Source: Dermatemys mawii
Taxonomy: Eukaryota > Chordata > Testudines > Dermatemydidae
Assembly (NCBI GenBank): GCA_007922305.1
Contig: ML677335.1
Location: forward strand, 18,510,246 to 18,574,245
Reading direction: 5' to 3'
Length of the DNA: 64,000 nt
Shown here: one piece after another, positions 23,321 to 35,786 of the stretch
Position numbering within the stretch: position 1 is the first letter of the stretch
Layout: each line of letters begins with the position of its first letter
Translations under genes and position numbers: made by a program
The notes under the pieces: generated by a model
What the model saw: only the letters and a program-made list of their open reading frames with translations
What the model was told of the DNA's origin: nothing
The model's database searches: none

Positions 23321-26300
23321 TTCACTGGTATGACTATACCAAATGTACCGGAATTTAGAATTGTAATATATTCTCAAATTTCTGCACAAATGAGGAGTTC
23401 TTATTAATGCTAGTGAGGGTCACAAATTTGAACTTCAGTATATTAAGCAGAAAATATTTTATCCTATTTTTGGTTTTCACCATGCATTGGATTCTCTTGT
23501 CTGGCTGTGGTGTATATGCACATGATCCAAGGAGGGAAGTAAAGATAATTTTAAGCTATCTTTCTGGGGCCAGTCAGAAAATAATGCAGTGCTTGATCTA
23601 AATTAGAGAAAACCCAGGGCTCTAAAGGTTTCTCCCAAAAATCAGGAGTAACCAAAGTAAGACTTGCTGTCACAGTCGGAGAGTACATGTGATCAGATGT
23701 TAAACTCCTTTATCCCCATGTGGAAATTAAAGTAGTTTAAGTGGGGTGGAGAGGGAACATCATCCTGAATTTGTCCTTTGGAACTCTTCAGTTGAAGGAT
23801 TAGCATGTGCTGATTACCTTCTACAAGTTGCTTTGCAGGGTGATGCCCAAAACTAATCAGCTCTGAGCTGGCCCGGTCTGATGTTTCATGCTAGATCTGG
23901 TTTATACTGGGTCAAGGTCAATTAATTAAGGACTATTAAAGATTTAAAGTAGATAAAGTGAAGCCACAATTCCAGAAGTGTCATTGTCTAGTGATTTTTG
24001 CATGCCTGTCTTTAGACACCTTGAAGGCACCTAGTTTTTAGAAAGGGCTGAGCACCCACCCCCCAAAAGCCAGGGTCAGGCATCTTAATTTGGAAACCCA
24101 GAAAATGATCCACTCAAAATCAATAATTACTTTTGAAAGTCTTGGACATAAGGCCTGTTCCTGCAAGTTGCTAAGCACCTTCAACTCAATTCAGTAGGAA
24201 ATGACCACTCCCAACAACTGGCAAGTTCAGTTTGTTATATTTGATGGATTTGGAGATTCTTGTTCTTCTCCAAATTCTCATATAATTTCTCTCTCTTGAC
24301 TTAAGTCCCATTTCTTTCAATTTCATGCAGTGCAAGAATGTCATCTTGGTTTAATAAATTCCATGAGCACAAAAGCAAGCTATGCTTATACGTTTGTTGT
24401 AGTTTTTCTAAGCCTGGGCAAATACTTGATTTAATAAAATAAAAAAAGGTAATTGGCAAGTATAGAAAATGAAAAAACATTCAACATTTATTAGACAGAT
24501 AGCAGTGAGCATTTTTTTTCTATAGTCTGCTAGTTCATATGCTGGTAGTAAATTATACTTTTTTTAAAATACAGTACAGTCTACACAAGTTTTTTTTATA
24601 TAATAAACCATCAGCAGTGTATCTTATTCCTCTTTCAAATATATAGTACTCTTTGCCATTAGTAGTAACTGTGCATTGAAAGTTAACATATAAAATGCAC
24701 AAAATACTGCTGTGCATTTTTACAGTCAGACTTGGGTGATTTAATCAGTTTGCAAATTATATTTTTATTAGAATAAAAATAATTCAGATTCAGCGCATCA
24801 TTGGCATATAAAGAATAAGAGTTTGGTTACTACATGAATCTTTTAATACCTAGTAAAACAATACTGATAAACAAAGCACAGGAAGTCTGGTCAGACTTTA
24901 ATTCATTGTCAGATGTCTATTGTTCAGCCTGCAAGCAAACATAATGTGCTTTAATGAAGCTTTCAGCACTTGACCATATTTTTCCTCATTAAAGCATCCA
25001 TTTCAATATAGAAATGGACCAGAAAATTCATGAAATCTGCCATGCGGAAAAGATGGCTTTCATTGCAGTTGGAAAAAAAAAATCGAGCTGTTCATGAGCA
25101 CTGGTCAGTATTTTTGAAGCAATTAACTACGTTGCTGTAGGAATGATAGGTCAGTTTCTCTGCTTTAAAAAAATGGTCAAAGTGACTATACATGGATTCA
25201 TTTTAATTTTATATTTAAATTAGCTAATTGAAGTTCAGGAGTCTAAATATGGTTTGGTAAAATGCAGGTGATGTGGTTTTCAGCAGAGGTTTTGTGATGC
25301 AAATGATTTACTGTAGTTTTCACATTTCAGAATATTTTCTGACAATGAATTGAAGAGAATTTTTAATTTTTTTTTAAATCCTACTTATTGAATATTCTGC
25401 ACAGGTAACATTTCAGTTTCTGCACAATATTTGAGTGAAAAGAGTCTTTATTAAGAGTGGGCCTATTCATGACAAGCTTCATTGTTTTAACATCACCATT
25501 AAAATTGCTTTGGCAATGAATGTGAATGATGGCTTCAAGTGGAGTATAATGTAGCTTTCTGTGTCGTGCAGTGCACTGATAGCTGGTTTCCAGCTGTATT
25601 GCCGGTCCGGCTGATTGCAGATTGCTGTATATTAGTCCAGGAGATCACACCCTGATTGGTCTATGCTGCTGACAGTGGACTGAAAAACAAAGTGAGAAGT
25701 GACTGCCTCCTACAACTTAGCTAATAGCAAGCCCCAGGTTTGAGCTGTTATGATTATCCTGATGCTCATTTCTGCTCAGCAGTCTTTTGTGATCCTTCTC
25801 TGATTGCAACTATAAAGTGGCATGCTTCCCAGGATCTTTCTTCTTCTTCCTCATGGTCTTGGGTCTTTGTCTTTTTGAGCGGAACCACCTCCTCTCCACA
25901 CAGAATCATGGTTTGTTTGGTGGACTCTCAGGAATCCAACCATGCCCCATATCATGAGTCAGTCAGAGATCGCTCTGAATTATCTAGAGTCGTTCTTTCA
26001 CATAACTGATTATATTTGTGTCCTTTTGAGATATCTTTATTTATATTCCATTTTTTCATGCAGCTTAATTAAGATGTGTTTATATCTTGGTTGGGTGGTC
26101 CTGGGAAATGCATCTATATATTTTCTCTTTTGTTCTCCCAAGACAGCATCTTAGAAGTCTAATTACTGCAATTGGTCAGGGCCAGAGTACACCAACCCCC
26201 CAGGATGCCAATAGCATGTCAGAATACTGTGACTTAGAGGCAAGCACTGAAGGTACTTCAGCAGCTAGGTCTTGTAGGTGCTAGCCTTGATGGGTCCTAA

Positions 26301-28250
26301 TAACCCTCAAGCCCATGATTAACTGAAAGGGCATTTTACTAGGGCTGACAAGAAAGGGAAAGGGTTGCAAATACTCTAGGTAAAGTGACTTAGAGTTACA
26401 CTTCAAAGTGAGAAATAGTAGTTCCGCCCATGGAGGCAGTCCAACTGAGAGGGTTCCTTCTCCATTTCAATCTCTACTCAATCAAATAGGAACTTGTGTG
26501 TTTCTAGGCCAGGCTCAGTTAGCGGTTCTCATTGGGACCCCCTTTGCATGGAGTCCTACAAGACCCACAGAGATCTGCATGCAGATGCAACAGGTATTCC
26601 ATACATATCTCTGCATGAAATCTGAGGATTTCTTTCTGTACCTGGCTACTCAACAACTTCTCGTTGCCCATGTGGCTGTTGCCTCCTCAAAGAGCCTGGC
26701 TCCTCCTTGTTCAGAACCTTTAATTTTACCTGGCTAGGGGAAAGGGAAGTGCTCTGGGAAGGGGCTGATGAAAATTGTTGCCCCTGCTTAGCAGATTCAC
26801 CACAAGAGACCCCGTGTGTGCTGTGTGCAGTAGGCAACATTGTGCTCATCCTTGCTGATTTCACTGGGATTGCATCAGTGTAAAGGAGAGCATGATTTAG
26901 TCCAGAATGTTTTTAATGCAACACAGAAGGCTTTCTATTACATGAAAGCTACAAATCATCTTTTAGCTGAACAGAATTAAGCAGCAAAATAATGTGGTGA
27001 AAATCATTTTAAAGGCTCCAACTGTGTTTAATCTTGAAAGGAAAATATGTAGATGCACTTCATATTCAGTGTTGATCAGCTGCCAGAAGATTAAACATAC
27101 TTTTTTTTGCCATTTCAGGTAGTGTTTCTCTGCTGGGTTGTAAATTCCTGTTAGTGCAAAGTATGAAATATAATGATACCCACATTCTGGGATATCACAC
27201 ACACTTATTTATCAGTACTGAAGTTTTATTATCCCATTGTTTTTCTGCAGTTTCAGCCATGTTTTGAGAACACAGCTGATAGCACAGTACTTAAAAGAAT
27301 ATGACTTGCAATATAAGTGCTCCAAGAAAGCTAGAAGTAGCTTTGCTTGAGACTTGGAGACACATCTAATCTTCATTTTTTTTAAGGCCAAAAATGTCAG
27401 CCATTTTAAGGTATTAATGTCAACTGTTTACCGTTCTGGTGGTTTTATTAGACTTTTCTCTGCAACAATTGAAACCCAATTTCATAGACATTATAAGCAA
27501 GATTATCGTATGGGGGCCCATAAATGAAGGATTATGCAGAGACTGTTTCATCTTATCCTGCACAGAAAAGGAGAGGTCAGCTACTTCTGCAGCAATATCA
27601 GTCTGGCATAGCTTCACCCAGGAAAGTTAGAAAGTTTTGAGGATCTGTGGCTCAGAAGGAGACTGGCCATGGATGACTCATATTACCTTTTTGCTCCCCA
27701 GCCTCTTGGAGAAGCTTAGGCTGCATTAACTTTTAGCCATTTCCTTGATAGAGCAGCTCAATAGGACAGGGGAGAGGGTAAAGCAGGATGCTAGACCGCC
27801 ACAAGGTCATGCTATGCCGATGGCCCCTTCAAGTCCATGGACATCTGCGGGTGTAAAGGCAGAAGTGCTTCACACCCCACTCCTAGGATGATCCCAAAAC
27901 ATGATGCAGAAAGGATTATGCGATAGGGAGCACAGACCCTGTCCCTAGGGTAGCAGGGAGATGGGCTTCTGTCTAATCTACCGACATCCACTCTTGTAGG
28001 GCATGGTATGTGACAGAGTGTGCAAACCCCTTCCTTGGGCTGGGTTGGAAAGAATTAACCCCCTTGAACTGGACAGTTACAGTTGTTTACACTGAGTGCA
28101 AAGATATTCAGAAGGTGATGGAAATAGCCTTACACTGCATAAGAACTCAGTTGCTGGAAGACTGCAGAGAGGGAGGAGGTGTGTAATAGGAACTGTAGGT
28201 CTTACTAGAGCCTGTTGAAGGATTAGGGGCTGTTGAGACTGTGGGGAAAA
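23321..28250. other. Long interval without gene
   Basis: AT-rich, with worn palindromic repeats at about 23985-24120 and 26845-26900 (GATTTCACTGGGATTGCATC). The stretch 24900-25620 has little repeat character and evenly mixed sequence, which makes it a possible conserved non-coding segment, though that cannot be shown from one sequence. Open frames at 25740-26009 and 26408-26737 have no domains. Confidence 0.4.
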
Positions 28251-28254
28251 GGCT

Positions 28255-28375
28255 CTATACTTACAGCTGTAGCTCTTAGTGTAGACGCTACCTAAGCTGA
28301 TGGGAGAGCTCCCATCAGTGTAGGTACTCCACCTTCACCTCCTAAGTAACTGTCAACAGGAGGGCTATCAGGATA
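28255..28375. repeat. Palindromic miniature repeat (TAGTGTAGACGCTACCTA)
   Basis: AGTGTAGACGCTACCTAAGC, GGGAGAGCTCCCATCAGTGT and AGGTACTCCACCTTCACC match a turtle miniature DNA repeat as I remember it. The core GGGAGAGCTCCC is self-complementary. Related to 56725-56918. Confidence 0.55.
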
Positions 28376-29579
28376 ACTGAGCGACATAATTATACTAACA
28401 AGTTGGTAGTATAGATTAGAGCCAAGGGATTTTGTGTTGGGGGATATTTTTGGTTGGCTGCTTGCTTTCCCAGAAAGGGGCAGACTTTTATCTGTTTAGC
28501 TTGTCTGTCAAATCTCACCAGTAACAGGGGGAAATTGAGGCACACATATTTAAGTGTTGGTTTTGGTAACCTCCCACAGTCCTTATTTCCCTTTACAGTG
28601 CCCCAGACCATGGGTATGTTCAGAGAAAGATTGATCCTAGGTGAAGAAATGGATTTTTCCCATATGTTGAACTTTTCCATTTTCTGCTCATAATATTAAA
28701 AATGAACTAGCTGATGCCAGAAGAGAATCTAATAAAACTATAAGATAGGTGAGCAGTTGGTTTTGGTAGATTGAGGGTCAGTTTTCCCTAAAAATGCACA
28801 CTGTATGTGTCTCCAAATTTCAGGAAGAGCTCCTTCTAGCTTTAGTGGATTATGGATAAAAACAATAAGAAATGCTAACCATGATAGAAAAGATCATAGT
28901 TAAATATCTTAAAGATGAAAACTTGGAAGGAAAGCTCCCCATTTTATGTAAAGAAATATTATTGGTTAAGGGACTGATCAGACATATCAGTTAATTGTTG
29001 ATGATCAGTACTGAGTCACATTTAATCCACTAATGATCAAGTGCTTTCACACTAGTAAACAACTATAAATCATAATTACAATCTTATTGAATTAAATCCA
29101 AAATGGAGAAAGTCTGTAATTTTCATTGAAAATGGAAAAATTAGATATGGCTTCAAGTTAAATATAATTTAATAAAAGCCAGCAGAATCCTGTACACTAG
29201 AAATACAGAGATCAGCTCTGAAGTTAATGTGTTGCCATGGTTATTTTTAGTGGATTACATCTTGGGAGAGTGAGATTTCTTTCACTTATACTGCCTGATA
29301 AACAAAGCTAACTTATTTGTTAAACAAAGCAAGCTGCTAAAGAAGCAGCTGATAATATTTTGCTGAATTACTTTAAAGAAAATAACTATGCAGAAGAAAT
29401 TGCATAAACTAAGAGTGGGGTTGAAAATGAAACATTGAAAATGCACACACCTCTGATTTAGGAGGAAACAAAGCCCATTGTGTTTGAGTGGGGACCATCA
29501 GGATTTTCAACATTTTTTTCCTTTTATTTCTCCGTTTGCCAAGGGCCTGCATCATGGGGGGGAGGGGGGGGGAGGGGCG

Positions 29580-29614
<35 letters not shown>

Positions 29615-30539
29615 CACGCGCCTGCTGGATGCTGTTTTCTCTGCAACCGATCTCTGTTGTTCAGCTCTTCAGCTGGAAGGATCTGGGAGAGTGACAGTAG
29701 ATGCTCCTTTCCATAGGTGACTGAACATGCTGCCCCTACAGAGTTCCCAGCTCCTGTTTAACTCGCTTCCCTTCTGCAGCCAGAGCTCTGATGCTGAAAA
29801 TGAGTGTCTAGGTTGGTTTCAGTTCAATTTTCTTTTATTAATTTGAGCCGGAAGCTCAAAGGAAACTCGAGTTGATGTGAACCCAACGTTAAAACTGATC
29901 AAAGTTCACAAAATCATCTGGAAACTAAAGTTGTACACAGTTCTAGTTGCAACATAATGTCACTCAACTAATAGATCTGTGCACTTTCTTCCTTAGTTTC
30001 TTATTCATTCTTTCTTTTATTCAAATCAAATTTATTAACCCAGTCTCTTAATCATTTTAGTCATAATGCTCAACAAAATACACACAAAATTTAATATCCT
30101 CACCCAGCAAAAATAAAAGCAAAGATGCTCCTAGAGTCCATTTACATTTTCTGAAACCACCCCTAGGATCATATATACCAAAATAAAATTACAATAATTA
30201 GGAACACATTGTTCCACTTCAGCTTGAAAAGAGCATTAATTTCACACATTTCTTTTCTCTTTTTGCCATCAACCAGGTGAAAAGGGAAATTGTCCATGTA
30301 ACTGAAACATTACTGCATAAAAAATGTTTGAGTTTTTTAGCTAATCAGAAAAGTCATCTGAGCCAAGACTGGAGATTTTATTTGTCAAATGGCTAATAAA
30401 AGTCTCCAGTATGTAATGTGGTAACTCTCAAGCCTGGCCTGACCCACATGGGTAAAAAAAATTAAGAGCTGTAAAACCATAAACCATCTTATTAAAATTT
30501 TAATTTTTTTTTTGAAACTATATAGCCACAACTTTTAAA
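28376..30539. other. Interval without gene, with one G-rich tract
   Basis: No coding signal or transposon ends seen. The segment 29480-29820 is richer in G and C than its surroundings and holds the compound repeat at 29556-29614. Confidence 0.4.
29556..29614 (+). repeat. G-run, (GT)n and (GA)n compound repeat
   Basis: Several runs of four to nine G separated by single A lie at 29556-29580, followed directly by (GT)8 and (GA)9. The G-runs are enough for a G-quadruplex on the plus strand and the (GA)n for triplex DNA. An open frame across it is an artefact of the simple repeat. Confidence 0.9.
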
Positions 30540-33500
30540 ATAAAATAAATGATTTTTTCTTGGCGGCACATTCAAGTTCCTTCCAAAGAGCCCTTCTATA
30601 TTTTTTGTCTTTAACATATTTTGTATTTCCATCTAAAAATAACTAATTTTCTAATAGAATCCAGTTAACCATTATTTCTAAAAGCTTTAACAGTCAGAAG
30701 CAGTTTCCTATAACTGAGGCGTTTTCCAAATCATACTGGATTGTTTCATCCTGTAAAAGACATCCTCCTTGATAGCAAAATAATCCTGAAAGTTTTTCTT
30801 AATAAGGGCAGTGAATACTATACGGATATGGAATACATCCTCAAGGTCTGATAGTTGGTTCTTCAAAGCTAACAGATCACTGGATGCAAGTTTCTCTTTG
30901 ATTTTGAGTTTACCTAAAGGATTCCATTTAACTCCCCTCAAATTTCTAATGTCCAAAATGGGGCAAAATGTGCCTAAACCCATATTCTCCATTACCTTCT
31001 CCATCTTCACCCATAAAACTGTGGCAGATGAGCAAAAACGGACCTGAGAAAAATTGATGGCCACTATCTGTTTCAAAAGCCATTAGAAAAACTGGTCCAA
31101 TTTAAAATTGGGACTGCAGTACAATCTGTAATACTGGTTCCTTTAGCTGAAGAGAAGGCAAAGTGGCTCTTCACCTTATCACCATTCAGCACCTCCAATC
31201 AACATTAATTTTAAAGTACTGAAGATTATAGCTGGGGGTATTTTTCCAGGACTTCTATAGTCCAGAGATTTAGGAACAATTAAAGGAAAAGCTCCTTGCA
31301 CTAAGTGAGAAGACAGATGAAGAATTTGCGTATTCCACAATAAGTTATGCATTTAAAATCACCCAAAACAATAAAGTTGGATAATGGATCCTTTTCTGTA
31401 AGGAAGTCATTGAGAGTTTCAAATTCCATGCAGAGAAACTCCTCAAAAAAAGAGAGTCCAAGAGGAGAAAATAAACATTCAATGATAATAGAGACAGATT
31501 TATCTTGAAAAGGTAAAGCTTAAAGACTTGAAAATAGTGGTTACCTGATATTAGCTGATAGTTATGACATTTAATCTAGTGGGTTCGAAGAAAGCCAGAC
31601 CACATGCTAGTCTACCTCTCTTATCTTGCTTAACAACCTTTCTAAAAAGGACTCAAAGCTCCTCGGAGAGAGTCTAAATTAGACTGGGATAAATAATTCC
31701 TATAATCTAAATTCTGAAGTTTACTTTCAAGGCCAGCAATATGCCATGAGACAATCTTGATACAAGATTTTATACATACTCAGTCAGGCCCATCTAATCA
31801 TTCCACTTCCGTCTCTAGGGCCTTTACTGAGAGATTGTCTTGGTAAACTGTTGCATTGACTCTACGCTTAGATCTGTTTTTCCCAGAATTTGATTTGTAA
31901 CCCTATGAGTGACTTGTGGGTTTTGAGCAATAAATCTAAATCTGGGCCATTGGATTTTAGCCAAATAGGCCATAGTCTTACAGGATTTACATGAATAACT
32001 GGTCATTTTGTTTTATTGTTATGCAGAGCAGAAATTTTCTCTGAATGCTTTAAAATTGTTTCCCTTTAACCTTTTCTATTGAATAACCTCTGTAGCTAAG
32101 GAGAGCTCTCATATTCCAGATTATTTTAACAGCTCCCTAGTCTTTAAATTCTGCATCCACTGTTGTAATCCTGCGTTGGGAACACTTTCTATCTTTTGAA
32201 TTTGATTTCTGGGTAAAGCATAAAACACTGCTCCCTCTGACTGTGTATATATGGTGTTGCAGTCAGGCCTCTCTGGTTTACCTTTCCCTCTAGAAACATT
32301 ATTAAAAACCAGAAACACTTATATCTAGGATTTCTTGGTCTTAAATCTGAAATACTTTCAGTTAAACAAGGTTGAGAGGTTGGAATACCTCACGAAGGAC
32401 CATAGTATGGCTCTCTGTCAGAAGTATGAGAGAATTGCAGAAATTGTTTGAGTATTGGCATTACCCTTCTGACACATACCCAACTCTGTATTACTGGGCC
32501 TAGAACTGGGGTTAATATGGTCCAACTGTTCCAAAACAAAGGGAATGCCAAACACCCTATTGGTGTTACAATGAGGGTAGTCAGTGTAATTACTCTTAAG
32601 ATTTTTGGACTCTTGACATTTCTACCACAATCTCCTCAACATAGACTTGACATTAACAAAGGTTTCTCTGAGTACCTGAAATGTCTTTTAAAAATTGCTT
32701 CCATTAATTTCTGTATAGTGAAACAGCAATCCCAAACTATTGGCTCTGTTGATAGGACATTACTAAAGATAGGACATTACTATTTCCATGTGAACAACGA
32801 GGGGAGCAAGCATTTTCATGGTAAATATAAAAGAGAATTTATTGAATGTTATTGAAATATTCCCTGACCTTGTTCATTACTCGGAGCCAAACACTCAACC
32901 AAAAAACTCAGACTGGGTTTGAGTCAAGAGTCTGATAGTAGTACTGGTAAATCGCTAAGTTCATCAGGTAATATTTTCCATAAGACTCTTGCCCAAAAGT
33001 AACTGAGTGGAAACTGGTAAGAACCTGTAAAAATTTAAACTGGGGAGATGGCATGTACCTTTGCAGCTTGTCCTCCTCATCTCCCATTGCTAGTGGGATT
33101 ATAAAGACTCTAATCTTGCTTTAGGCAACATTGGAAATACAAGAAGCAGGTTCCAGAGCAGTATCCAGGGAGCCACGTGGCCAGACATTTTGGCTTTGAG
33201 AGCTAGTGATAACCATCACTCTGGGGTTAGTCTGCTTGATACAGGTCCCTACCAGGGTTAGACACAACCAATTCAGATCCCTTCTGGGATCAGTTTCACT
33301 GGAAACTGGCACTTCTTCCTCCCAACAAGTCCACCCAGTCAGTCTCTGTTTGCTTTCCACAGTGGAGTCTGCTCGTATGCCAAGTAGCCTGTGCTGCTGC
33401 TGCTGCTGCCCAAATGGTGGTCCAGATCTGCCACATCCTGGCGCAGGGAGAACAAGGATTCAGTGCATCCCAATCATTCTCACAAACTCAGCCTTAACAA

Positions 33501-33590
33501 GTCACCATGTGGGAAGACAGGAGCCACCACTATTGAAGCTGCCAGGCAATGCTGCTGCTTCCGAAGAGAGGGATAATATTTGGAATTAAA
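30540..33590 (-). pseudogene. Decayed LINE with APE-type endonuclease segment
   Basis: Minus-strand fragments are collinear over 3 kb. 33590-32100 gives ORF1-like pieces (for example KQRLTGWTCWEEEVPVSSET) of unknown function, and 32010-31820 another (CKTMAYLAKIQWPRFRFIA). Near 31660-31590 comes KRGRLACGLAFF, then SLNVYFLLLDSLFFEEF and SNFIVLGDFKC (31500-31350), which fit an apurinic endonuclease of non-LTR retrotransposons (GDFN motif, N changed to K). 31076-30708 resembles the linker between endonuclease and reverse transcriptase, with a Leu/Lys-rich helix. No reverse transcriptase YADD motif is seen. Stops and frameshifts are frequent. The LINE clade is not determined. Confidence 0.5.
33391..33411 (+). 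repeat. Short (CTG)n repeat
   Basis: Six consecutive TGC units inside the ORF1-like part of the LINE remnant; on the sense minus strand they read as a short glutamine run. Confidence 0.7.
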
Positions 33591-34257
33591 CAAAACTACT
33601 TAAATTACGAACACTATTGTATAATTAGTGGGAGGGATGACACTTTTGCCTGTGCTCTGTTGACTTTAAAATAGGCTTATGGGTGAGCTAGATGTTCTTG
33701 TTCAGGTTAAATGAAAAACAGACCTGATTTTGGCCCAACAGTTGAACTGAGCTCAAATCTATTTTACACACTAAAGAAGTTTACTTAGGGACCTCTCCTT
33801 CACAAAGATTTTCTTGTGCAGAATCCCATCAACTTCAATGAGGCACACACAAGCAGATCTCTTTGTAGGGTTAGGCACTCAATTTATTACCCCATGTCAC
33901 TGGTTTCCAGGTTATTTGTCATTGGGCTGGAAGCAGAAGCACAAAATAGCTAAATTCCCTTGCAAAAAGTGAGGAGTACAGGAAATCTTTCAAGAGAGTC
34001 TGTTCTCCTGAGATGTCTAGCCTGGTTACTACATCAAAGGAGTCTTGATATGCACTTGGACTTTTCAGTGCTTATCTGAACAAGAATGAACCTCTCAGCC
34101 TTTTGAGATTTTCCAAACACTAGTTCACAGGAAATGTTTATTGTTGTAACTAAAATAACCCCCAATAGTTTACTTATAAGTCTGTCTCTCTTTTTCCAAA
34201 AATGTACAAGATCTACTACTAAAAACATGGGCATAAAAATGACTTTTGCACTAAAAC
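33591..34257. other. Interval without gene
   Basis: Non-coding. 33815-33885 (CCCATCAACTTCAATGAGGC) is a worn palindromic amniote-type repeat. Confidence 0.4.
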
Positions 34258-34345
34258 AGAGATGAGGTAGGTAGGTGAGGTAATATCTTTTTATTGGGCC
34301 AATTTCTGTTGGTGGTGAGTATTAGCTTTCAAGTTACACAGAGAA
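34258..34345 (-). mobile_element. 3' tail of a second Penelope-like family
   Basis: GGTGAGGTAATATCTTTTTA and GCCAATTTCTGTTGGTGG are the reverse complement of the tail seen at about 59185-59215 (AACAGAAGTTGGTCCA ... GACATTACCTCACC). Only about 90 bases remain, ending in AGCTTTCAAGTTACACAGAG, which is the GAAA half of the hammerhead-like motif. Severely 5' truncated copy. Confidence 0.65.
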
Positions 34346-34396
34346 TTTCTGCTTTCTTTTTTCTGTCTCTTTTTCCACTGTACAATTGCTATAAAC

Positions 34397-34441
34397 CAAT
34401 TTGTTTGATGATATCAATTTGTTTGATGTTTGATGATATCA
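34397..34441 (+). repeat. Short tandem duplication
   Basis: CAATTTGTTTGATGATATC at 34397-34415 is repeated at once, with a small internal expansion (TTTGATG). Probably replication slippage. Confidence 0.75.
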
Positions 34442-35786
34442 AGTGTTAGAAATAGTTGAATGCAGTTTGATTTGTCAGGCACGACAAATAATTTTCATAT
34501 ATTACATAGGGCAACAAGAAACTATTGTAATTTCAGGTCCCAGTAATTTACGCTCAAGTTTTCTTTTACCTTTGTTACTAACAAGGATTTTATTAGTAAT
34601 CAGAGAGACCTCAGAGCCAGCTTGATTCATTTATTATTAGGTGCTACTAATGCATAATAGAAAGACTTATCACAGCCCATAAGTCCCTGTTGCAACAAGA
34701 GGCTAAGCAGCTTGCACTGTTTGGTTCAATTCTGAAGTTAGCTTGCAATTTGGTACAGTAATATGGTTGCATATAGTTTTACCTTCACTTATTTCCTCTT
34801 CCTCTTACAAACAGCTTATTTTTACCCATATATTTCCAGTATATTTTGTCATCTGTTTATCTGTCTGATGCATCAGATTTTTGCTGACTTAAGTGTTTGT
34901 ACTTGTTAGGACATCAGTAAAAAAACACACACACACACAAAAAAACCCCTTAACCATACTGGTAATGATTATGTCTTTCTGGTGATTCATAGCAAATTAG
35001 TAATTTCTCTTTCAACATGACACTCATAAGCAAGCTATACACCATATAAAAGTCTGTCCCAAAAGTCAACATCCTCAATATAGCTAGCACAATTATTCAG
35101 ATAAGCGATAGTGTCTTCAGAAATGTGGGCTACATCTACCCTACCCAATGGGCTCTATGCTGGTGGAGGGAAACACATCTTTTACCTGTTAGGGGGCTTC
35201 CTCTGATCTTTTTTCTGTCCCTGGCAAGCAGTACCAGTTCTTACTGACTTGTCAACTTTGGCTCTTGAATCGATACTAAAAAAAAGCTCTATTCAATTAT
35301 AGTTTAAATCTTGTATTAGAAAGCTGGAAGCTTTCCTTATTTTGAGGTTTGTCATGTGCCATGTGTAATTATGAAGCTACATATATAGTAATTTCCAACA
35401 GCAGGAGACAGTCATTTATTCTTCCATTCTTAAAGGTGCTCAGATCTCTCAGTAACCTCAATTTCAGTCTCCAACATGGGGAGGAGAGAGTTATGGCAAT
35501 CATATAATGAGTTGTTCATCTGCCCTTAAAGGAAATGAGCCCCTCCAAATATTAAATAGAAGAGCTGAGGAGGATTGGGCAGGCTCTAGGCTCTACAACC
35601 ATGCACCTTTTGTCTGAACAGAGGACTGAAATGGTGCAAATGAACCAAACACACACACATACTCTCACTTTCCCTTTTATTACTTAGATGTTGGAAGTGA
35701 TGCTTGAGGGGAGTGAATCTTAAACCACTAAGGAATTTAAAGATAGTAACCAGTACCCTGACTTTCATACAAGAATTCACTGGTAG
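34442..35786. other. Interval without gene
   Basis: Non-coding with (CA)n at 34925-34939 and 35648-35659. The stretch 35690-35786 (AACCAGTACCCTGACTTTC, TTCACTGGTAGCCA) resembles a LINE-type 3' fragment known from reptiles, which is only a weak impression. Confidence 0.35.

Noticed and set aside
29480..29716. Two overlapping open frames across the G-rich region
   Set aside because: They run through (GT)n and (GA)n simple repeats, which lack stops in some frames. No domain or coding-like composition.
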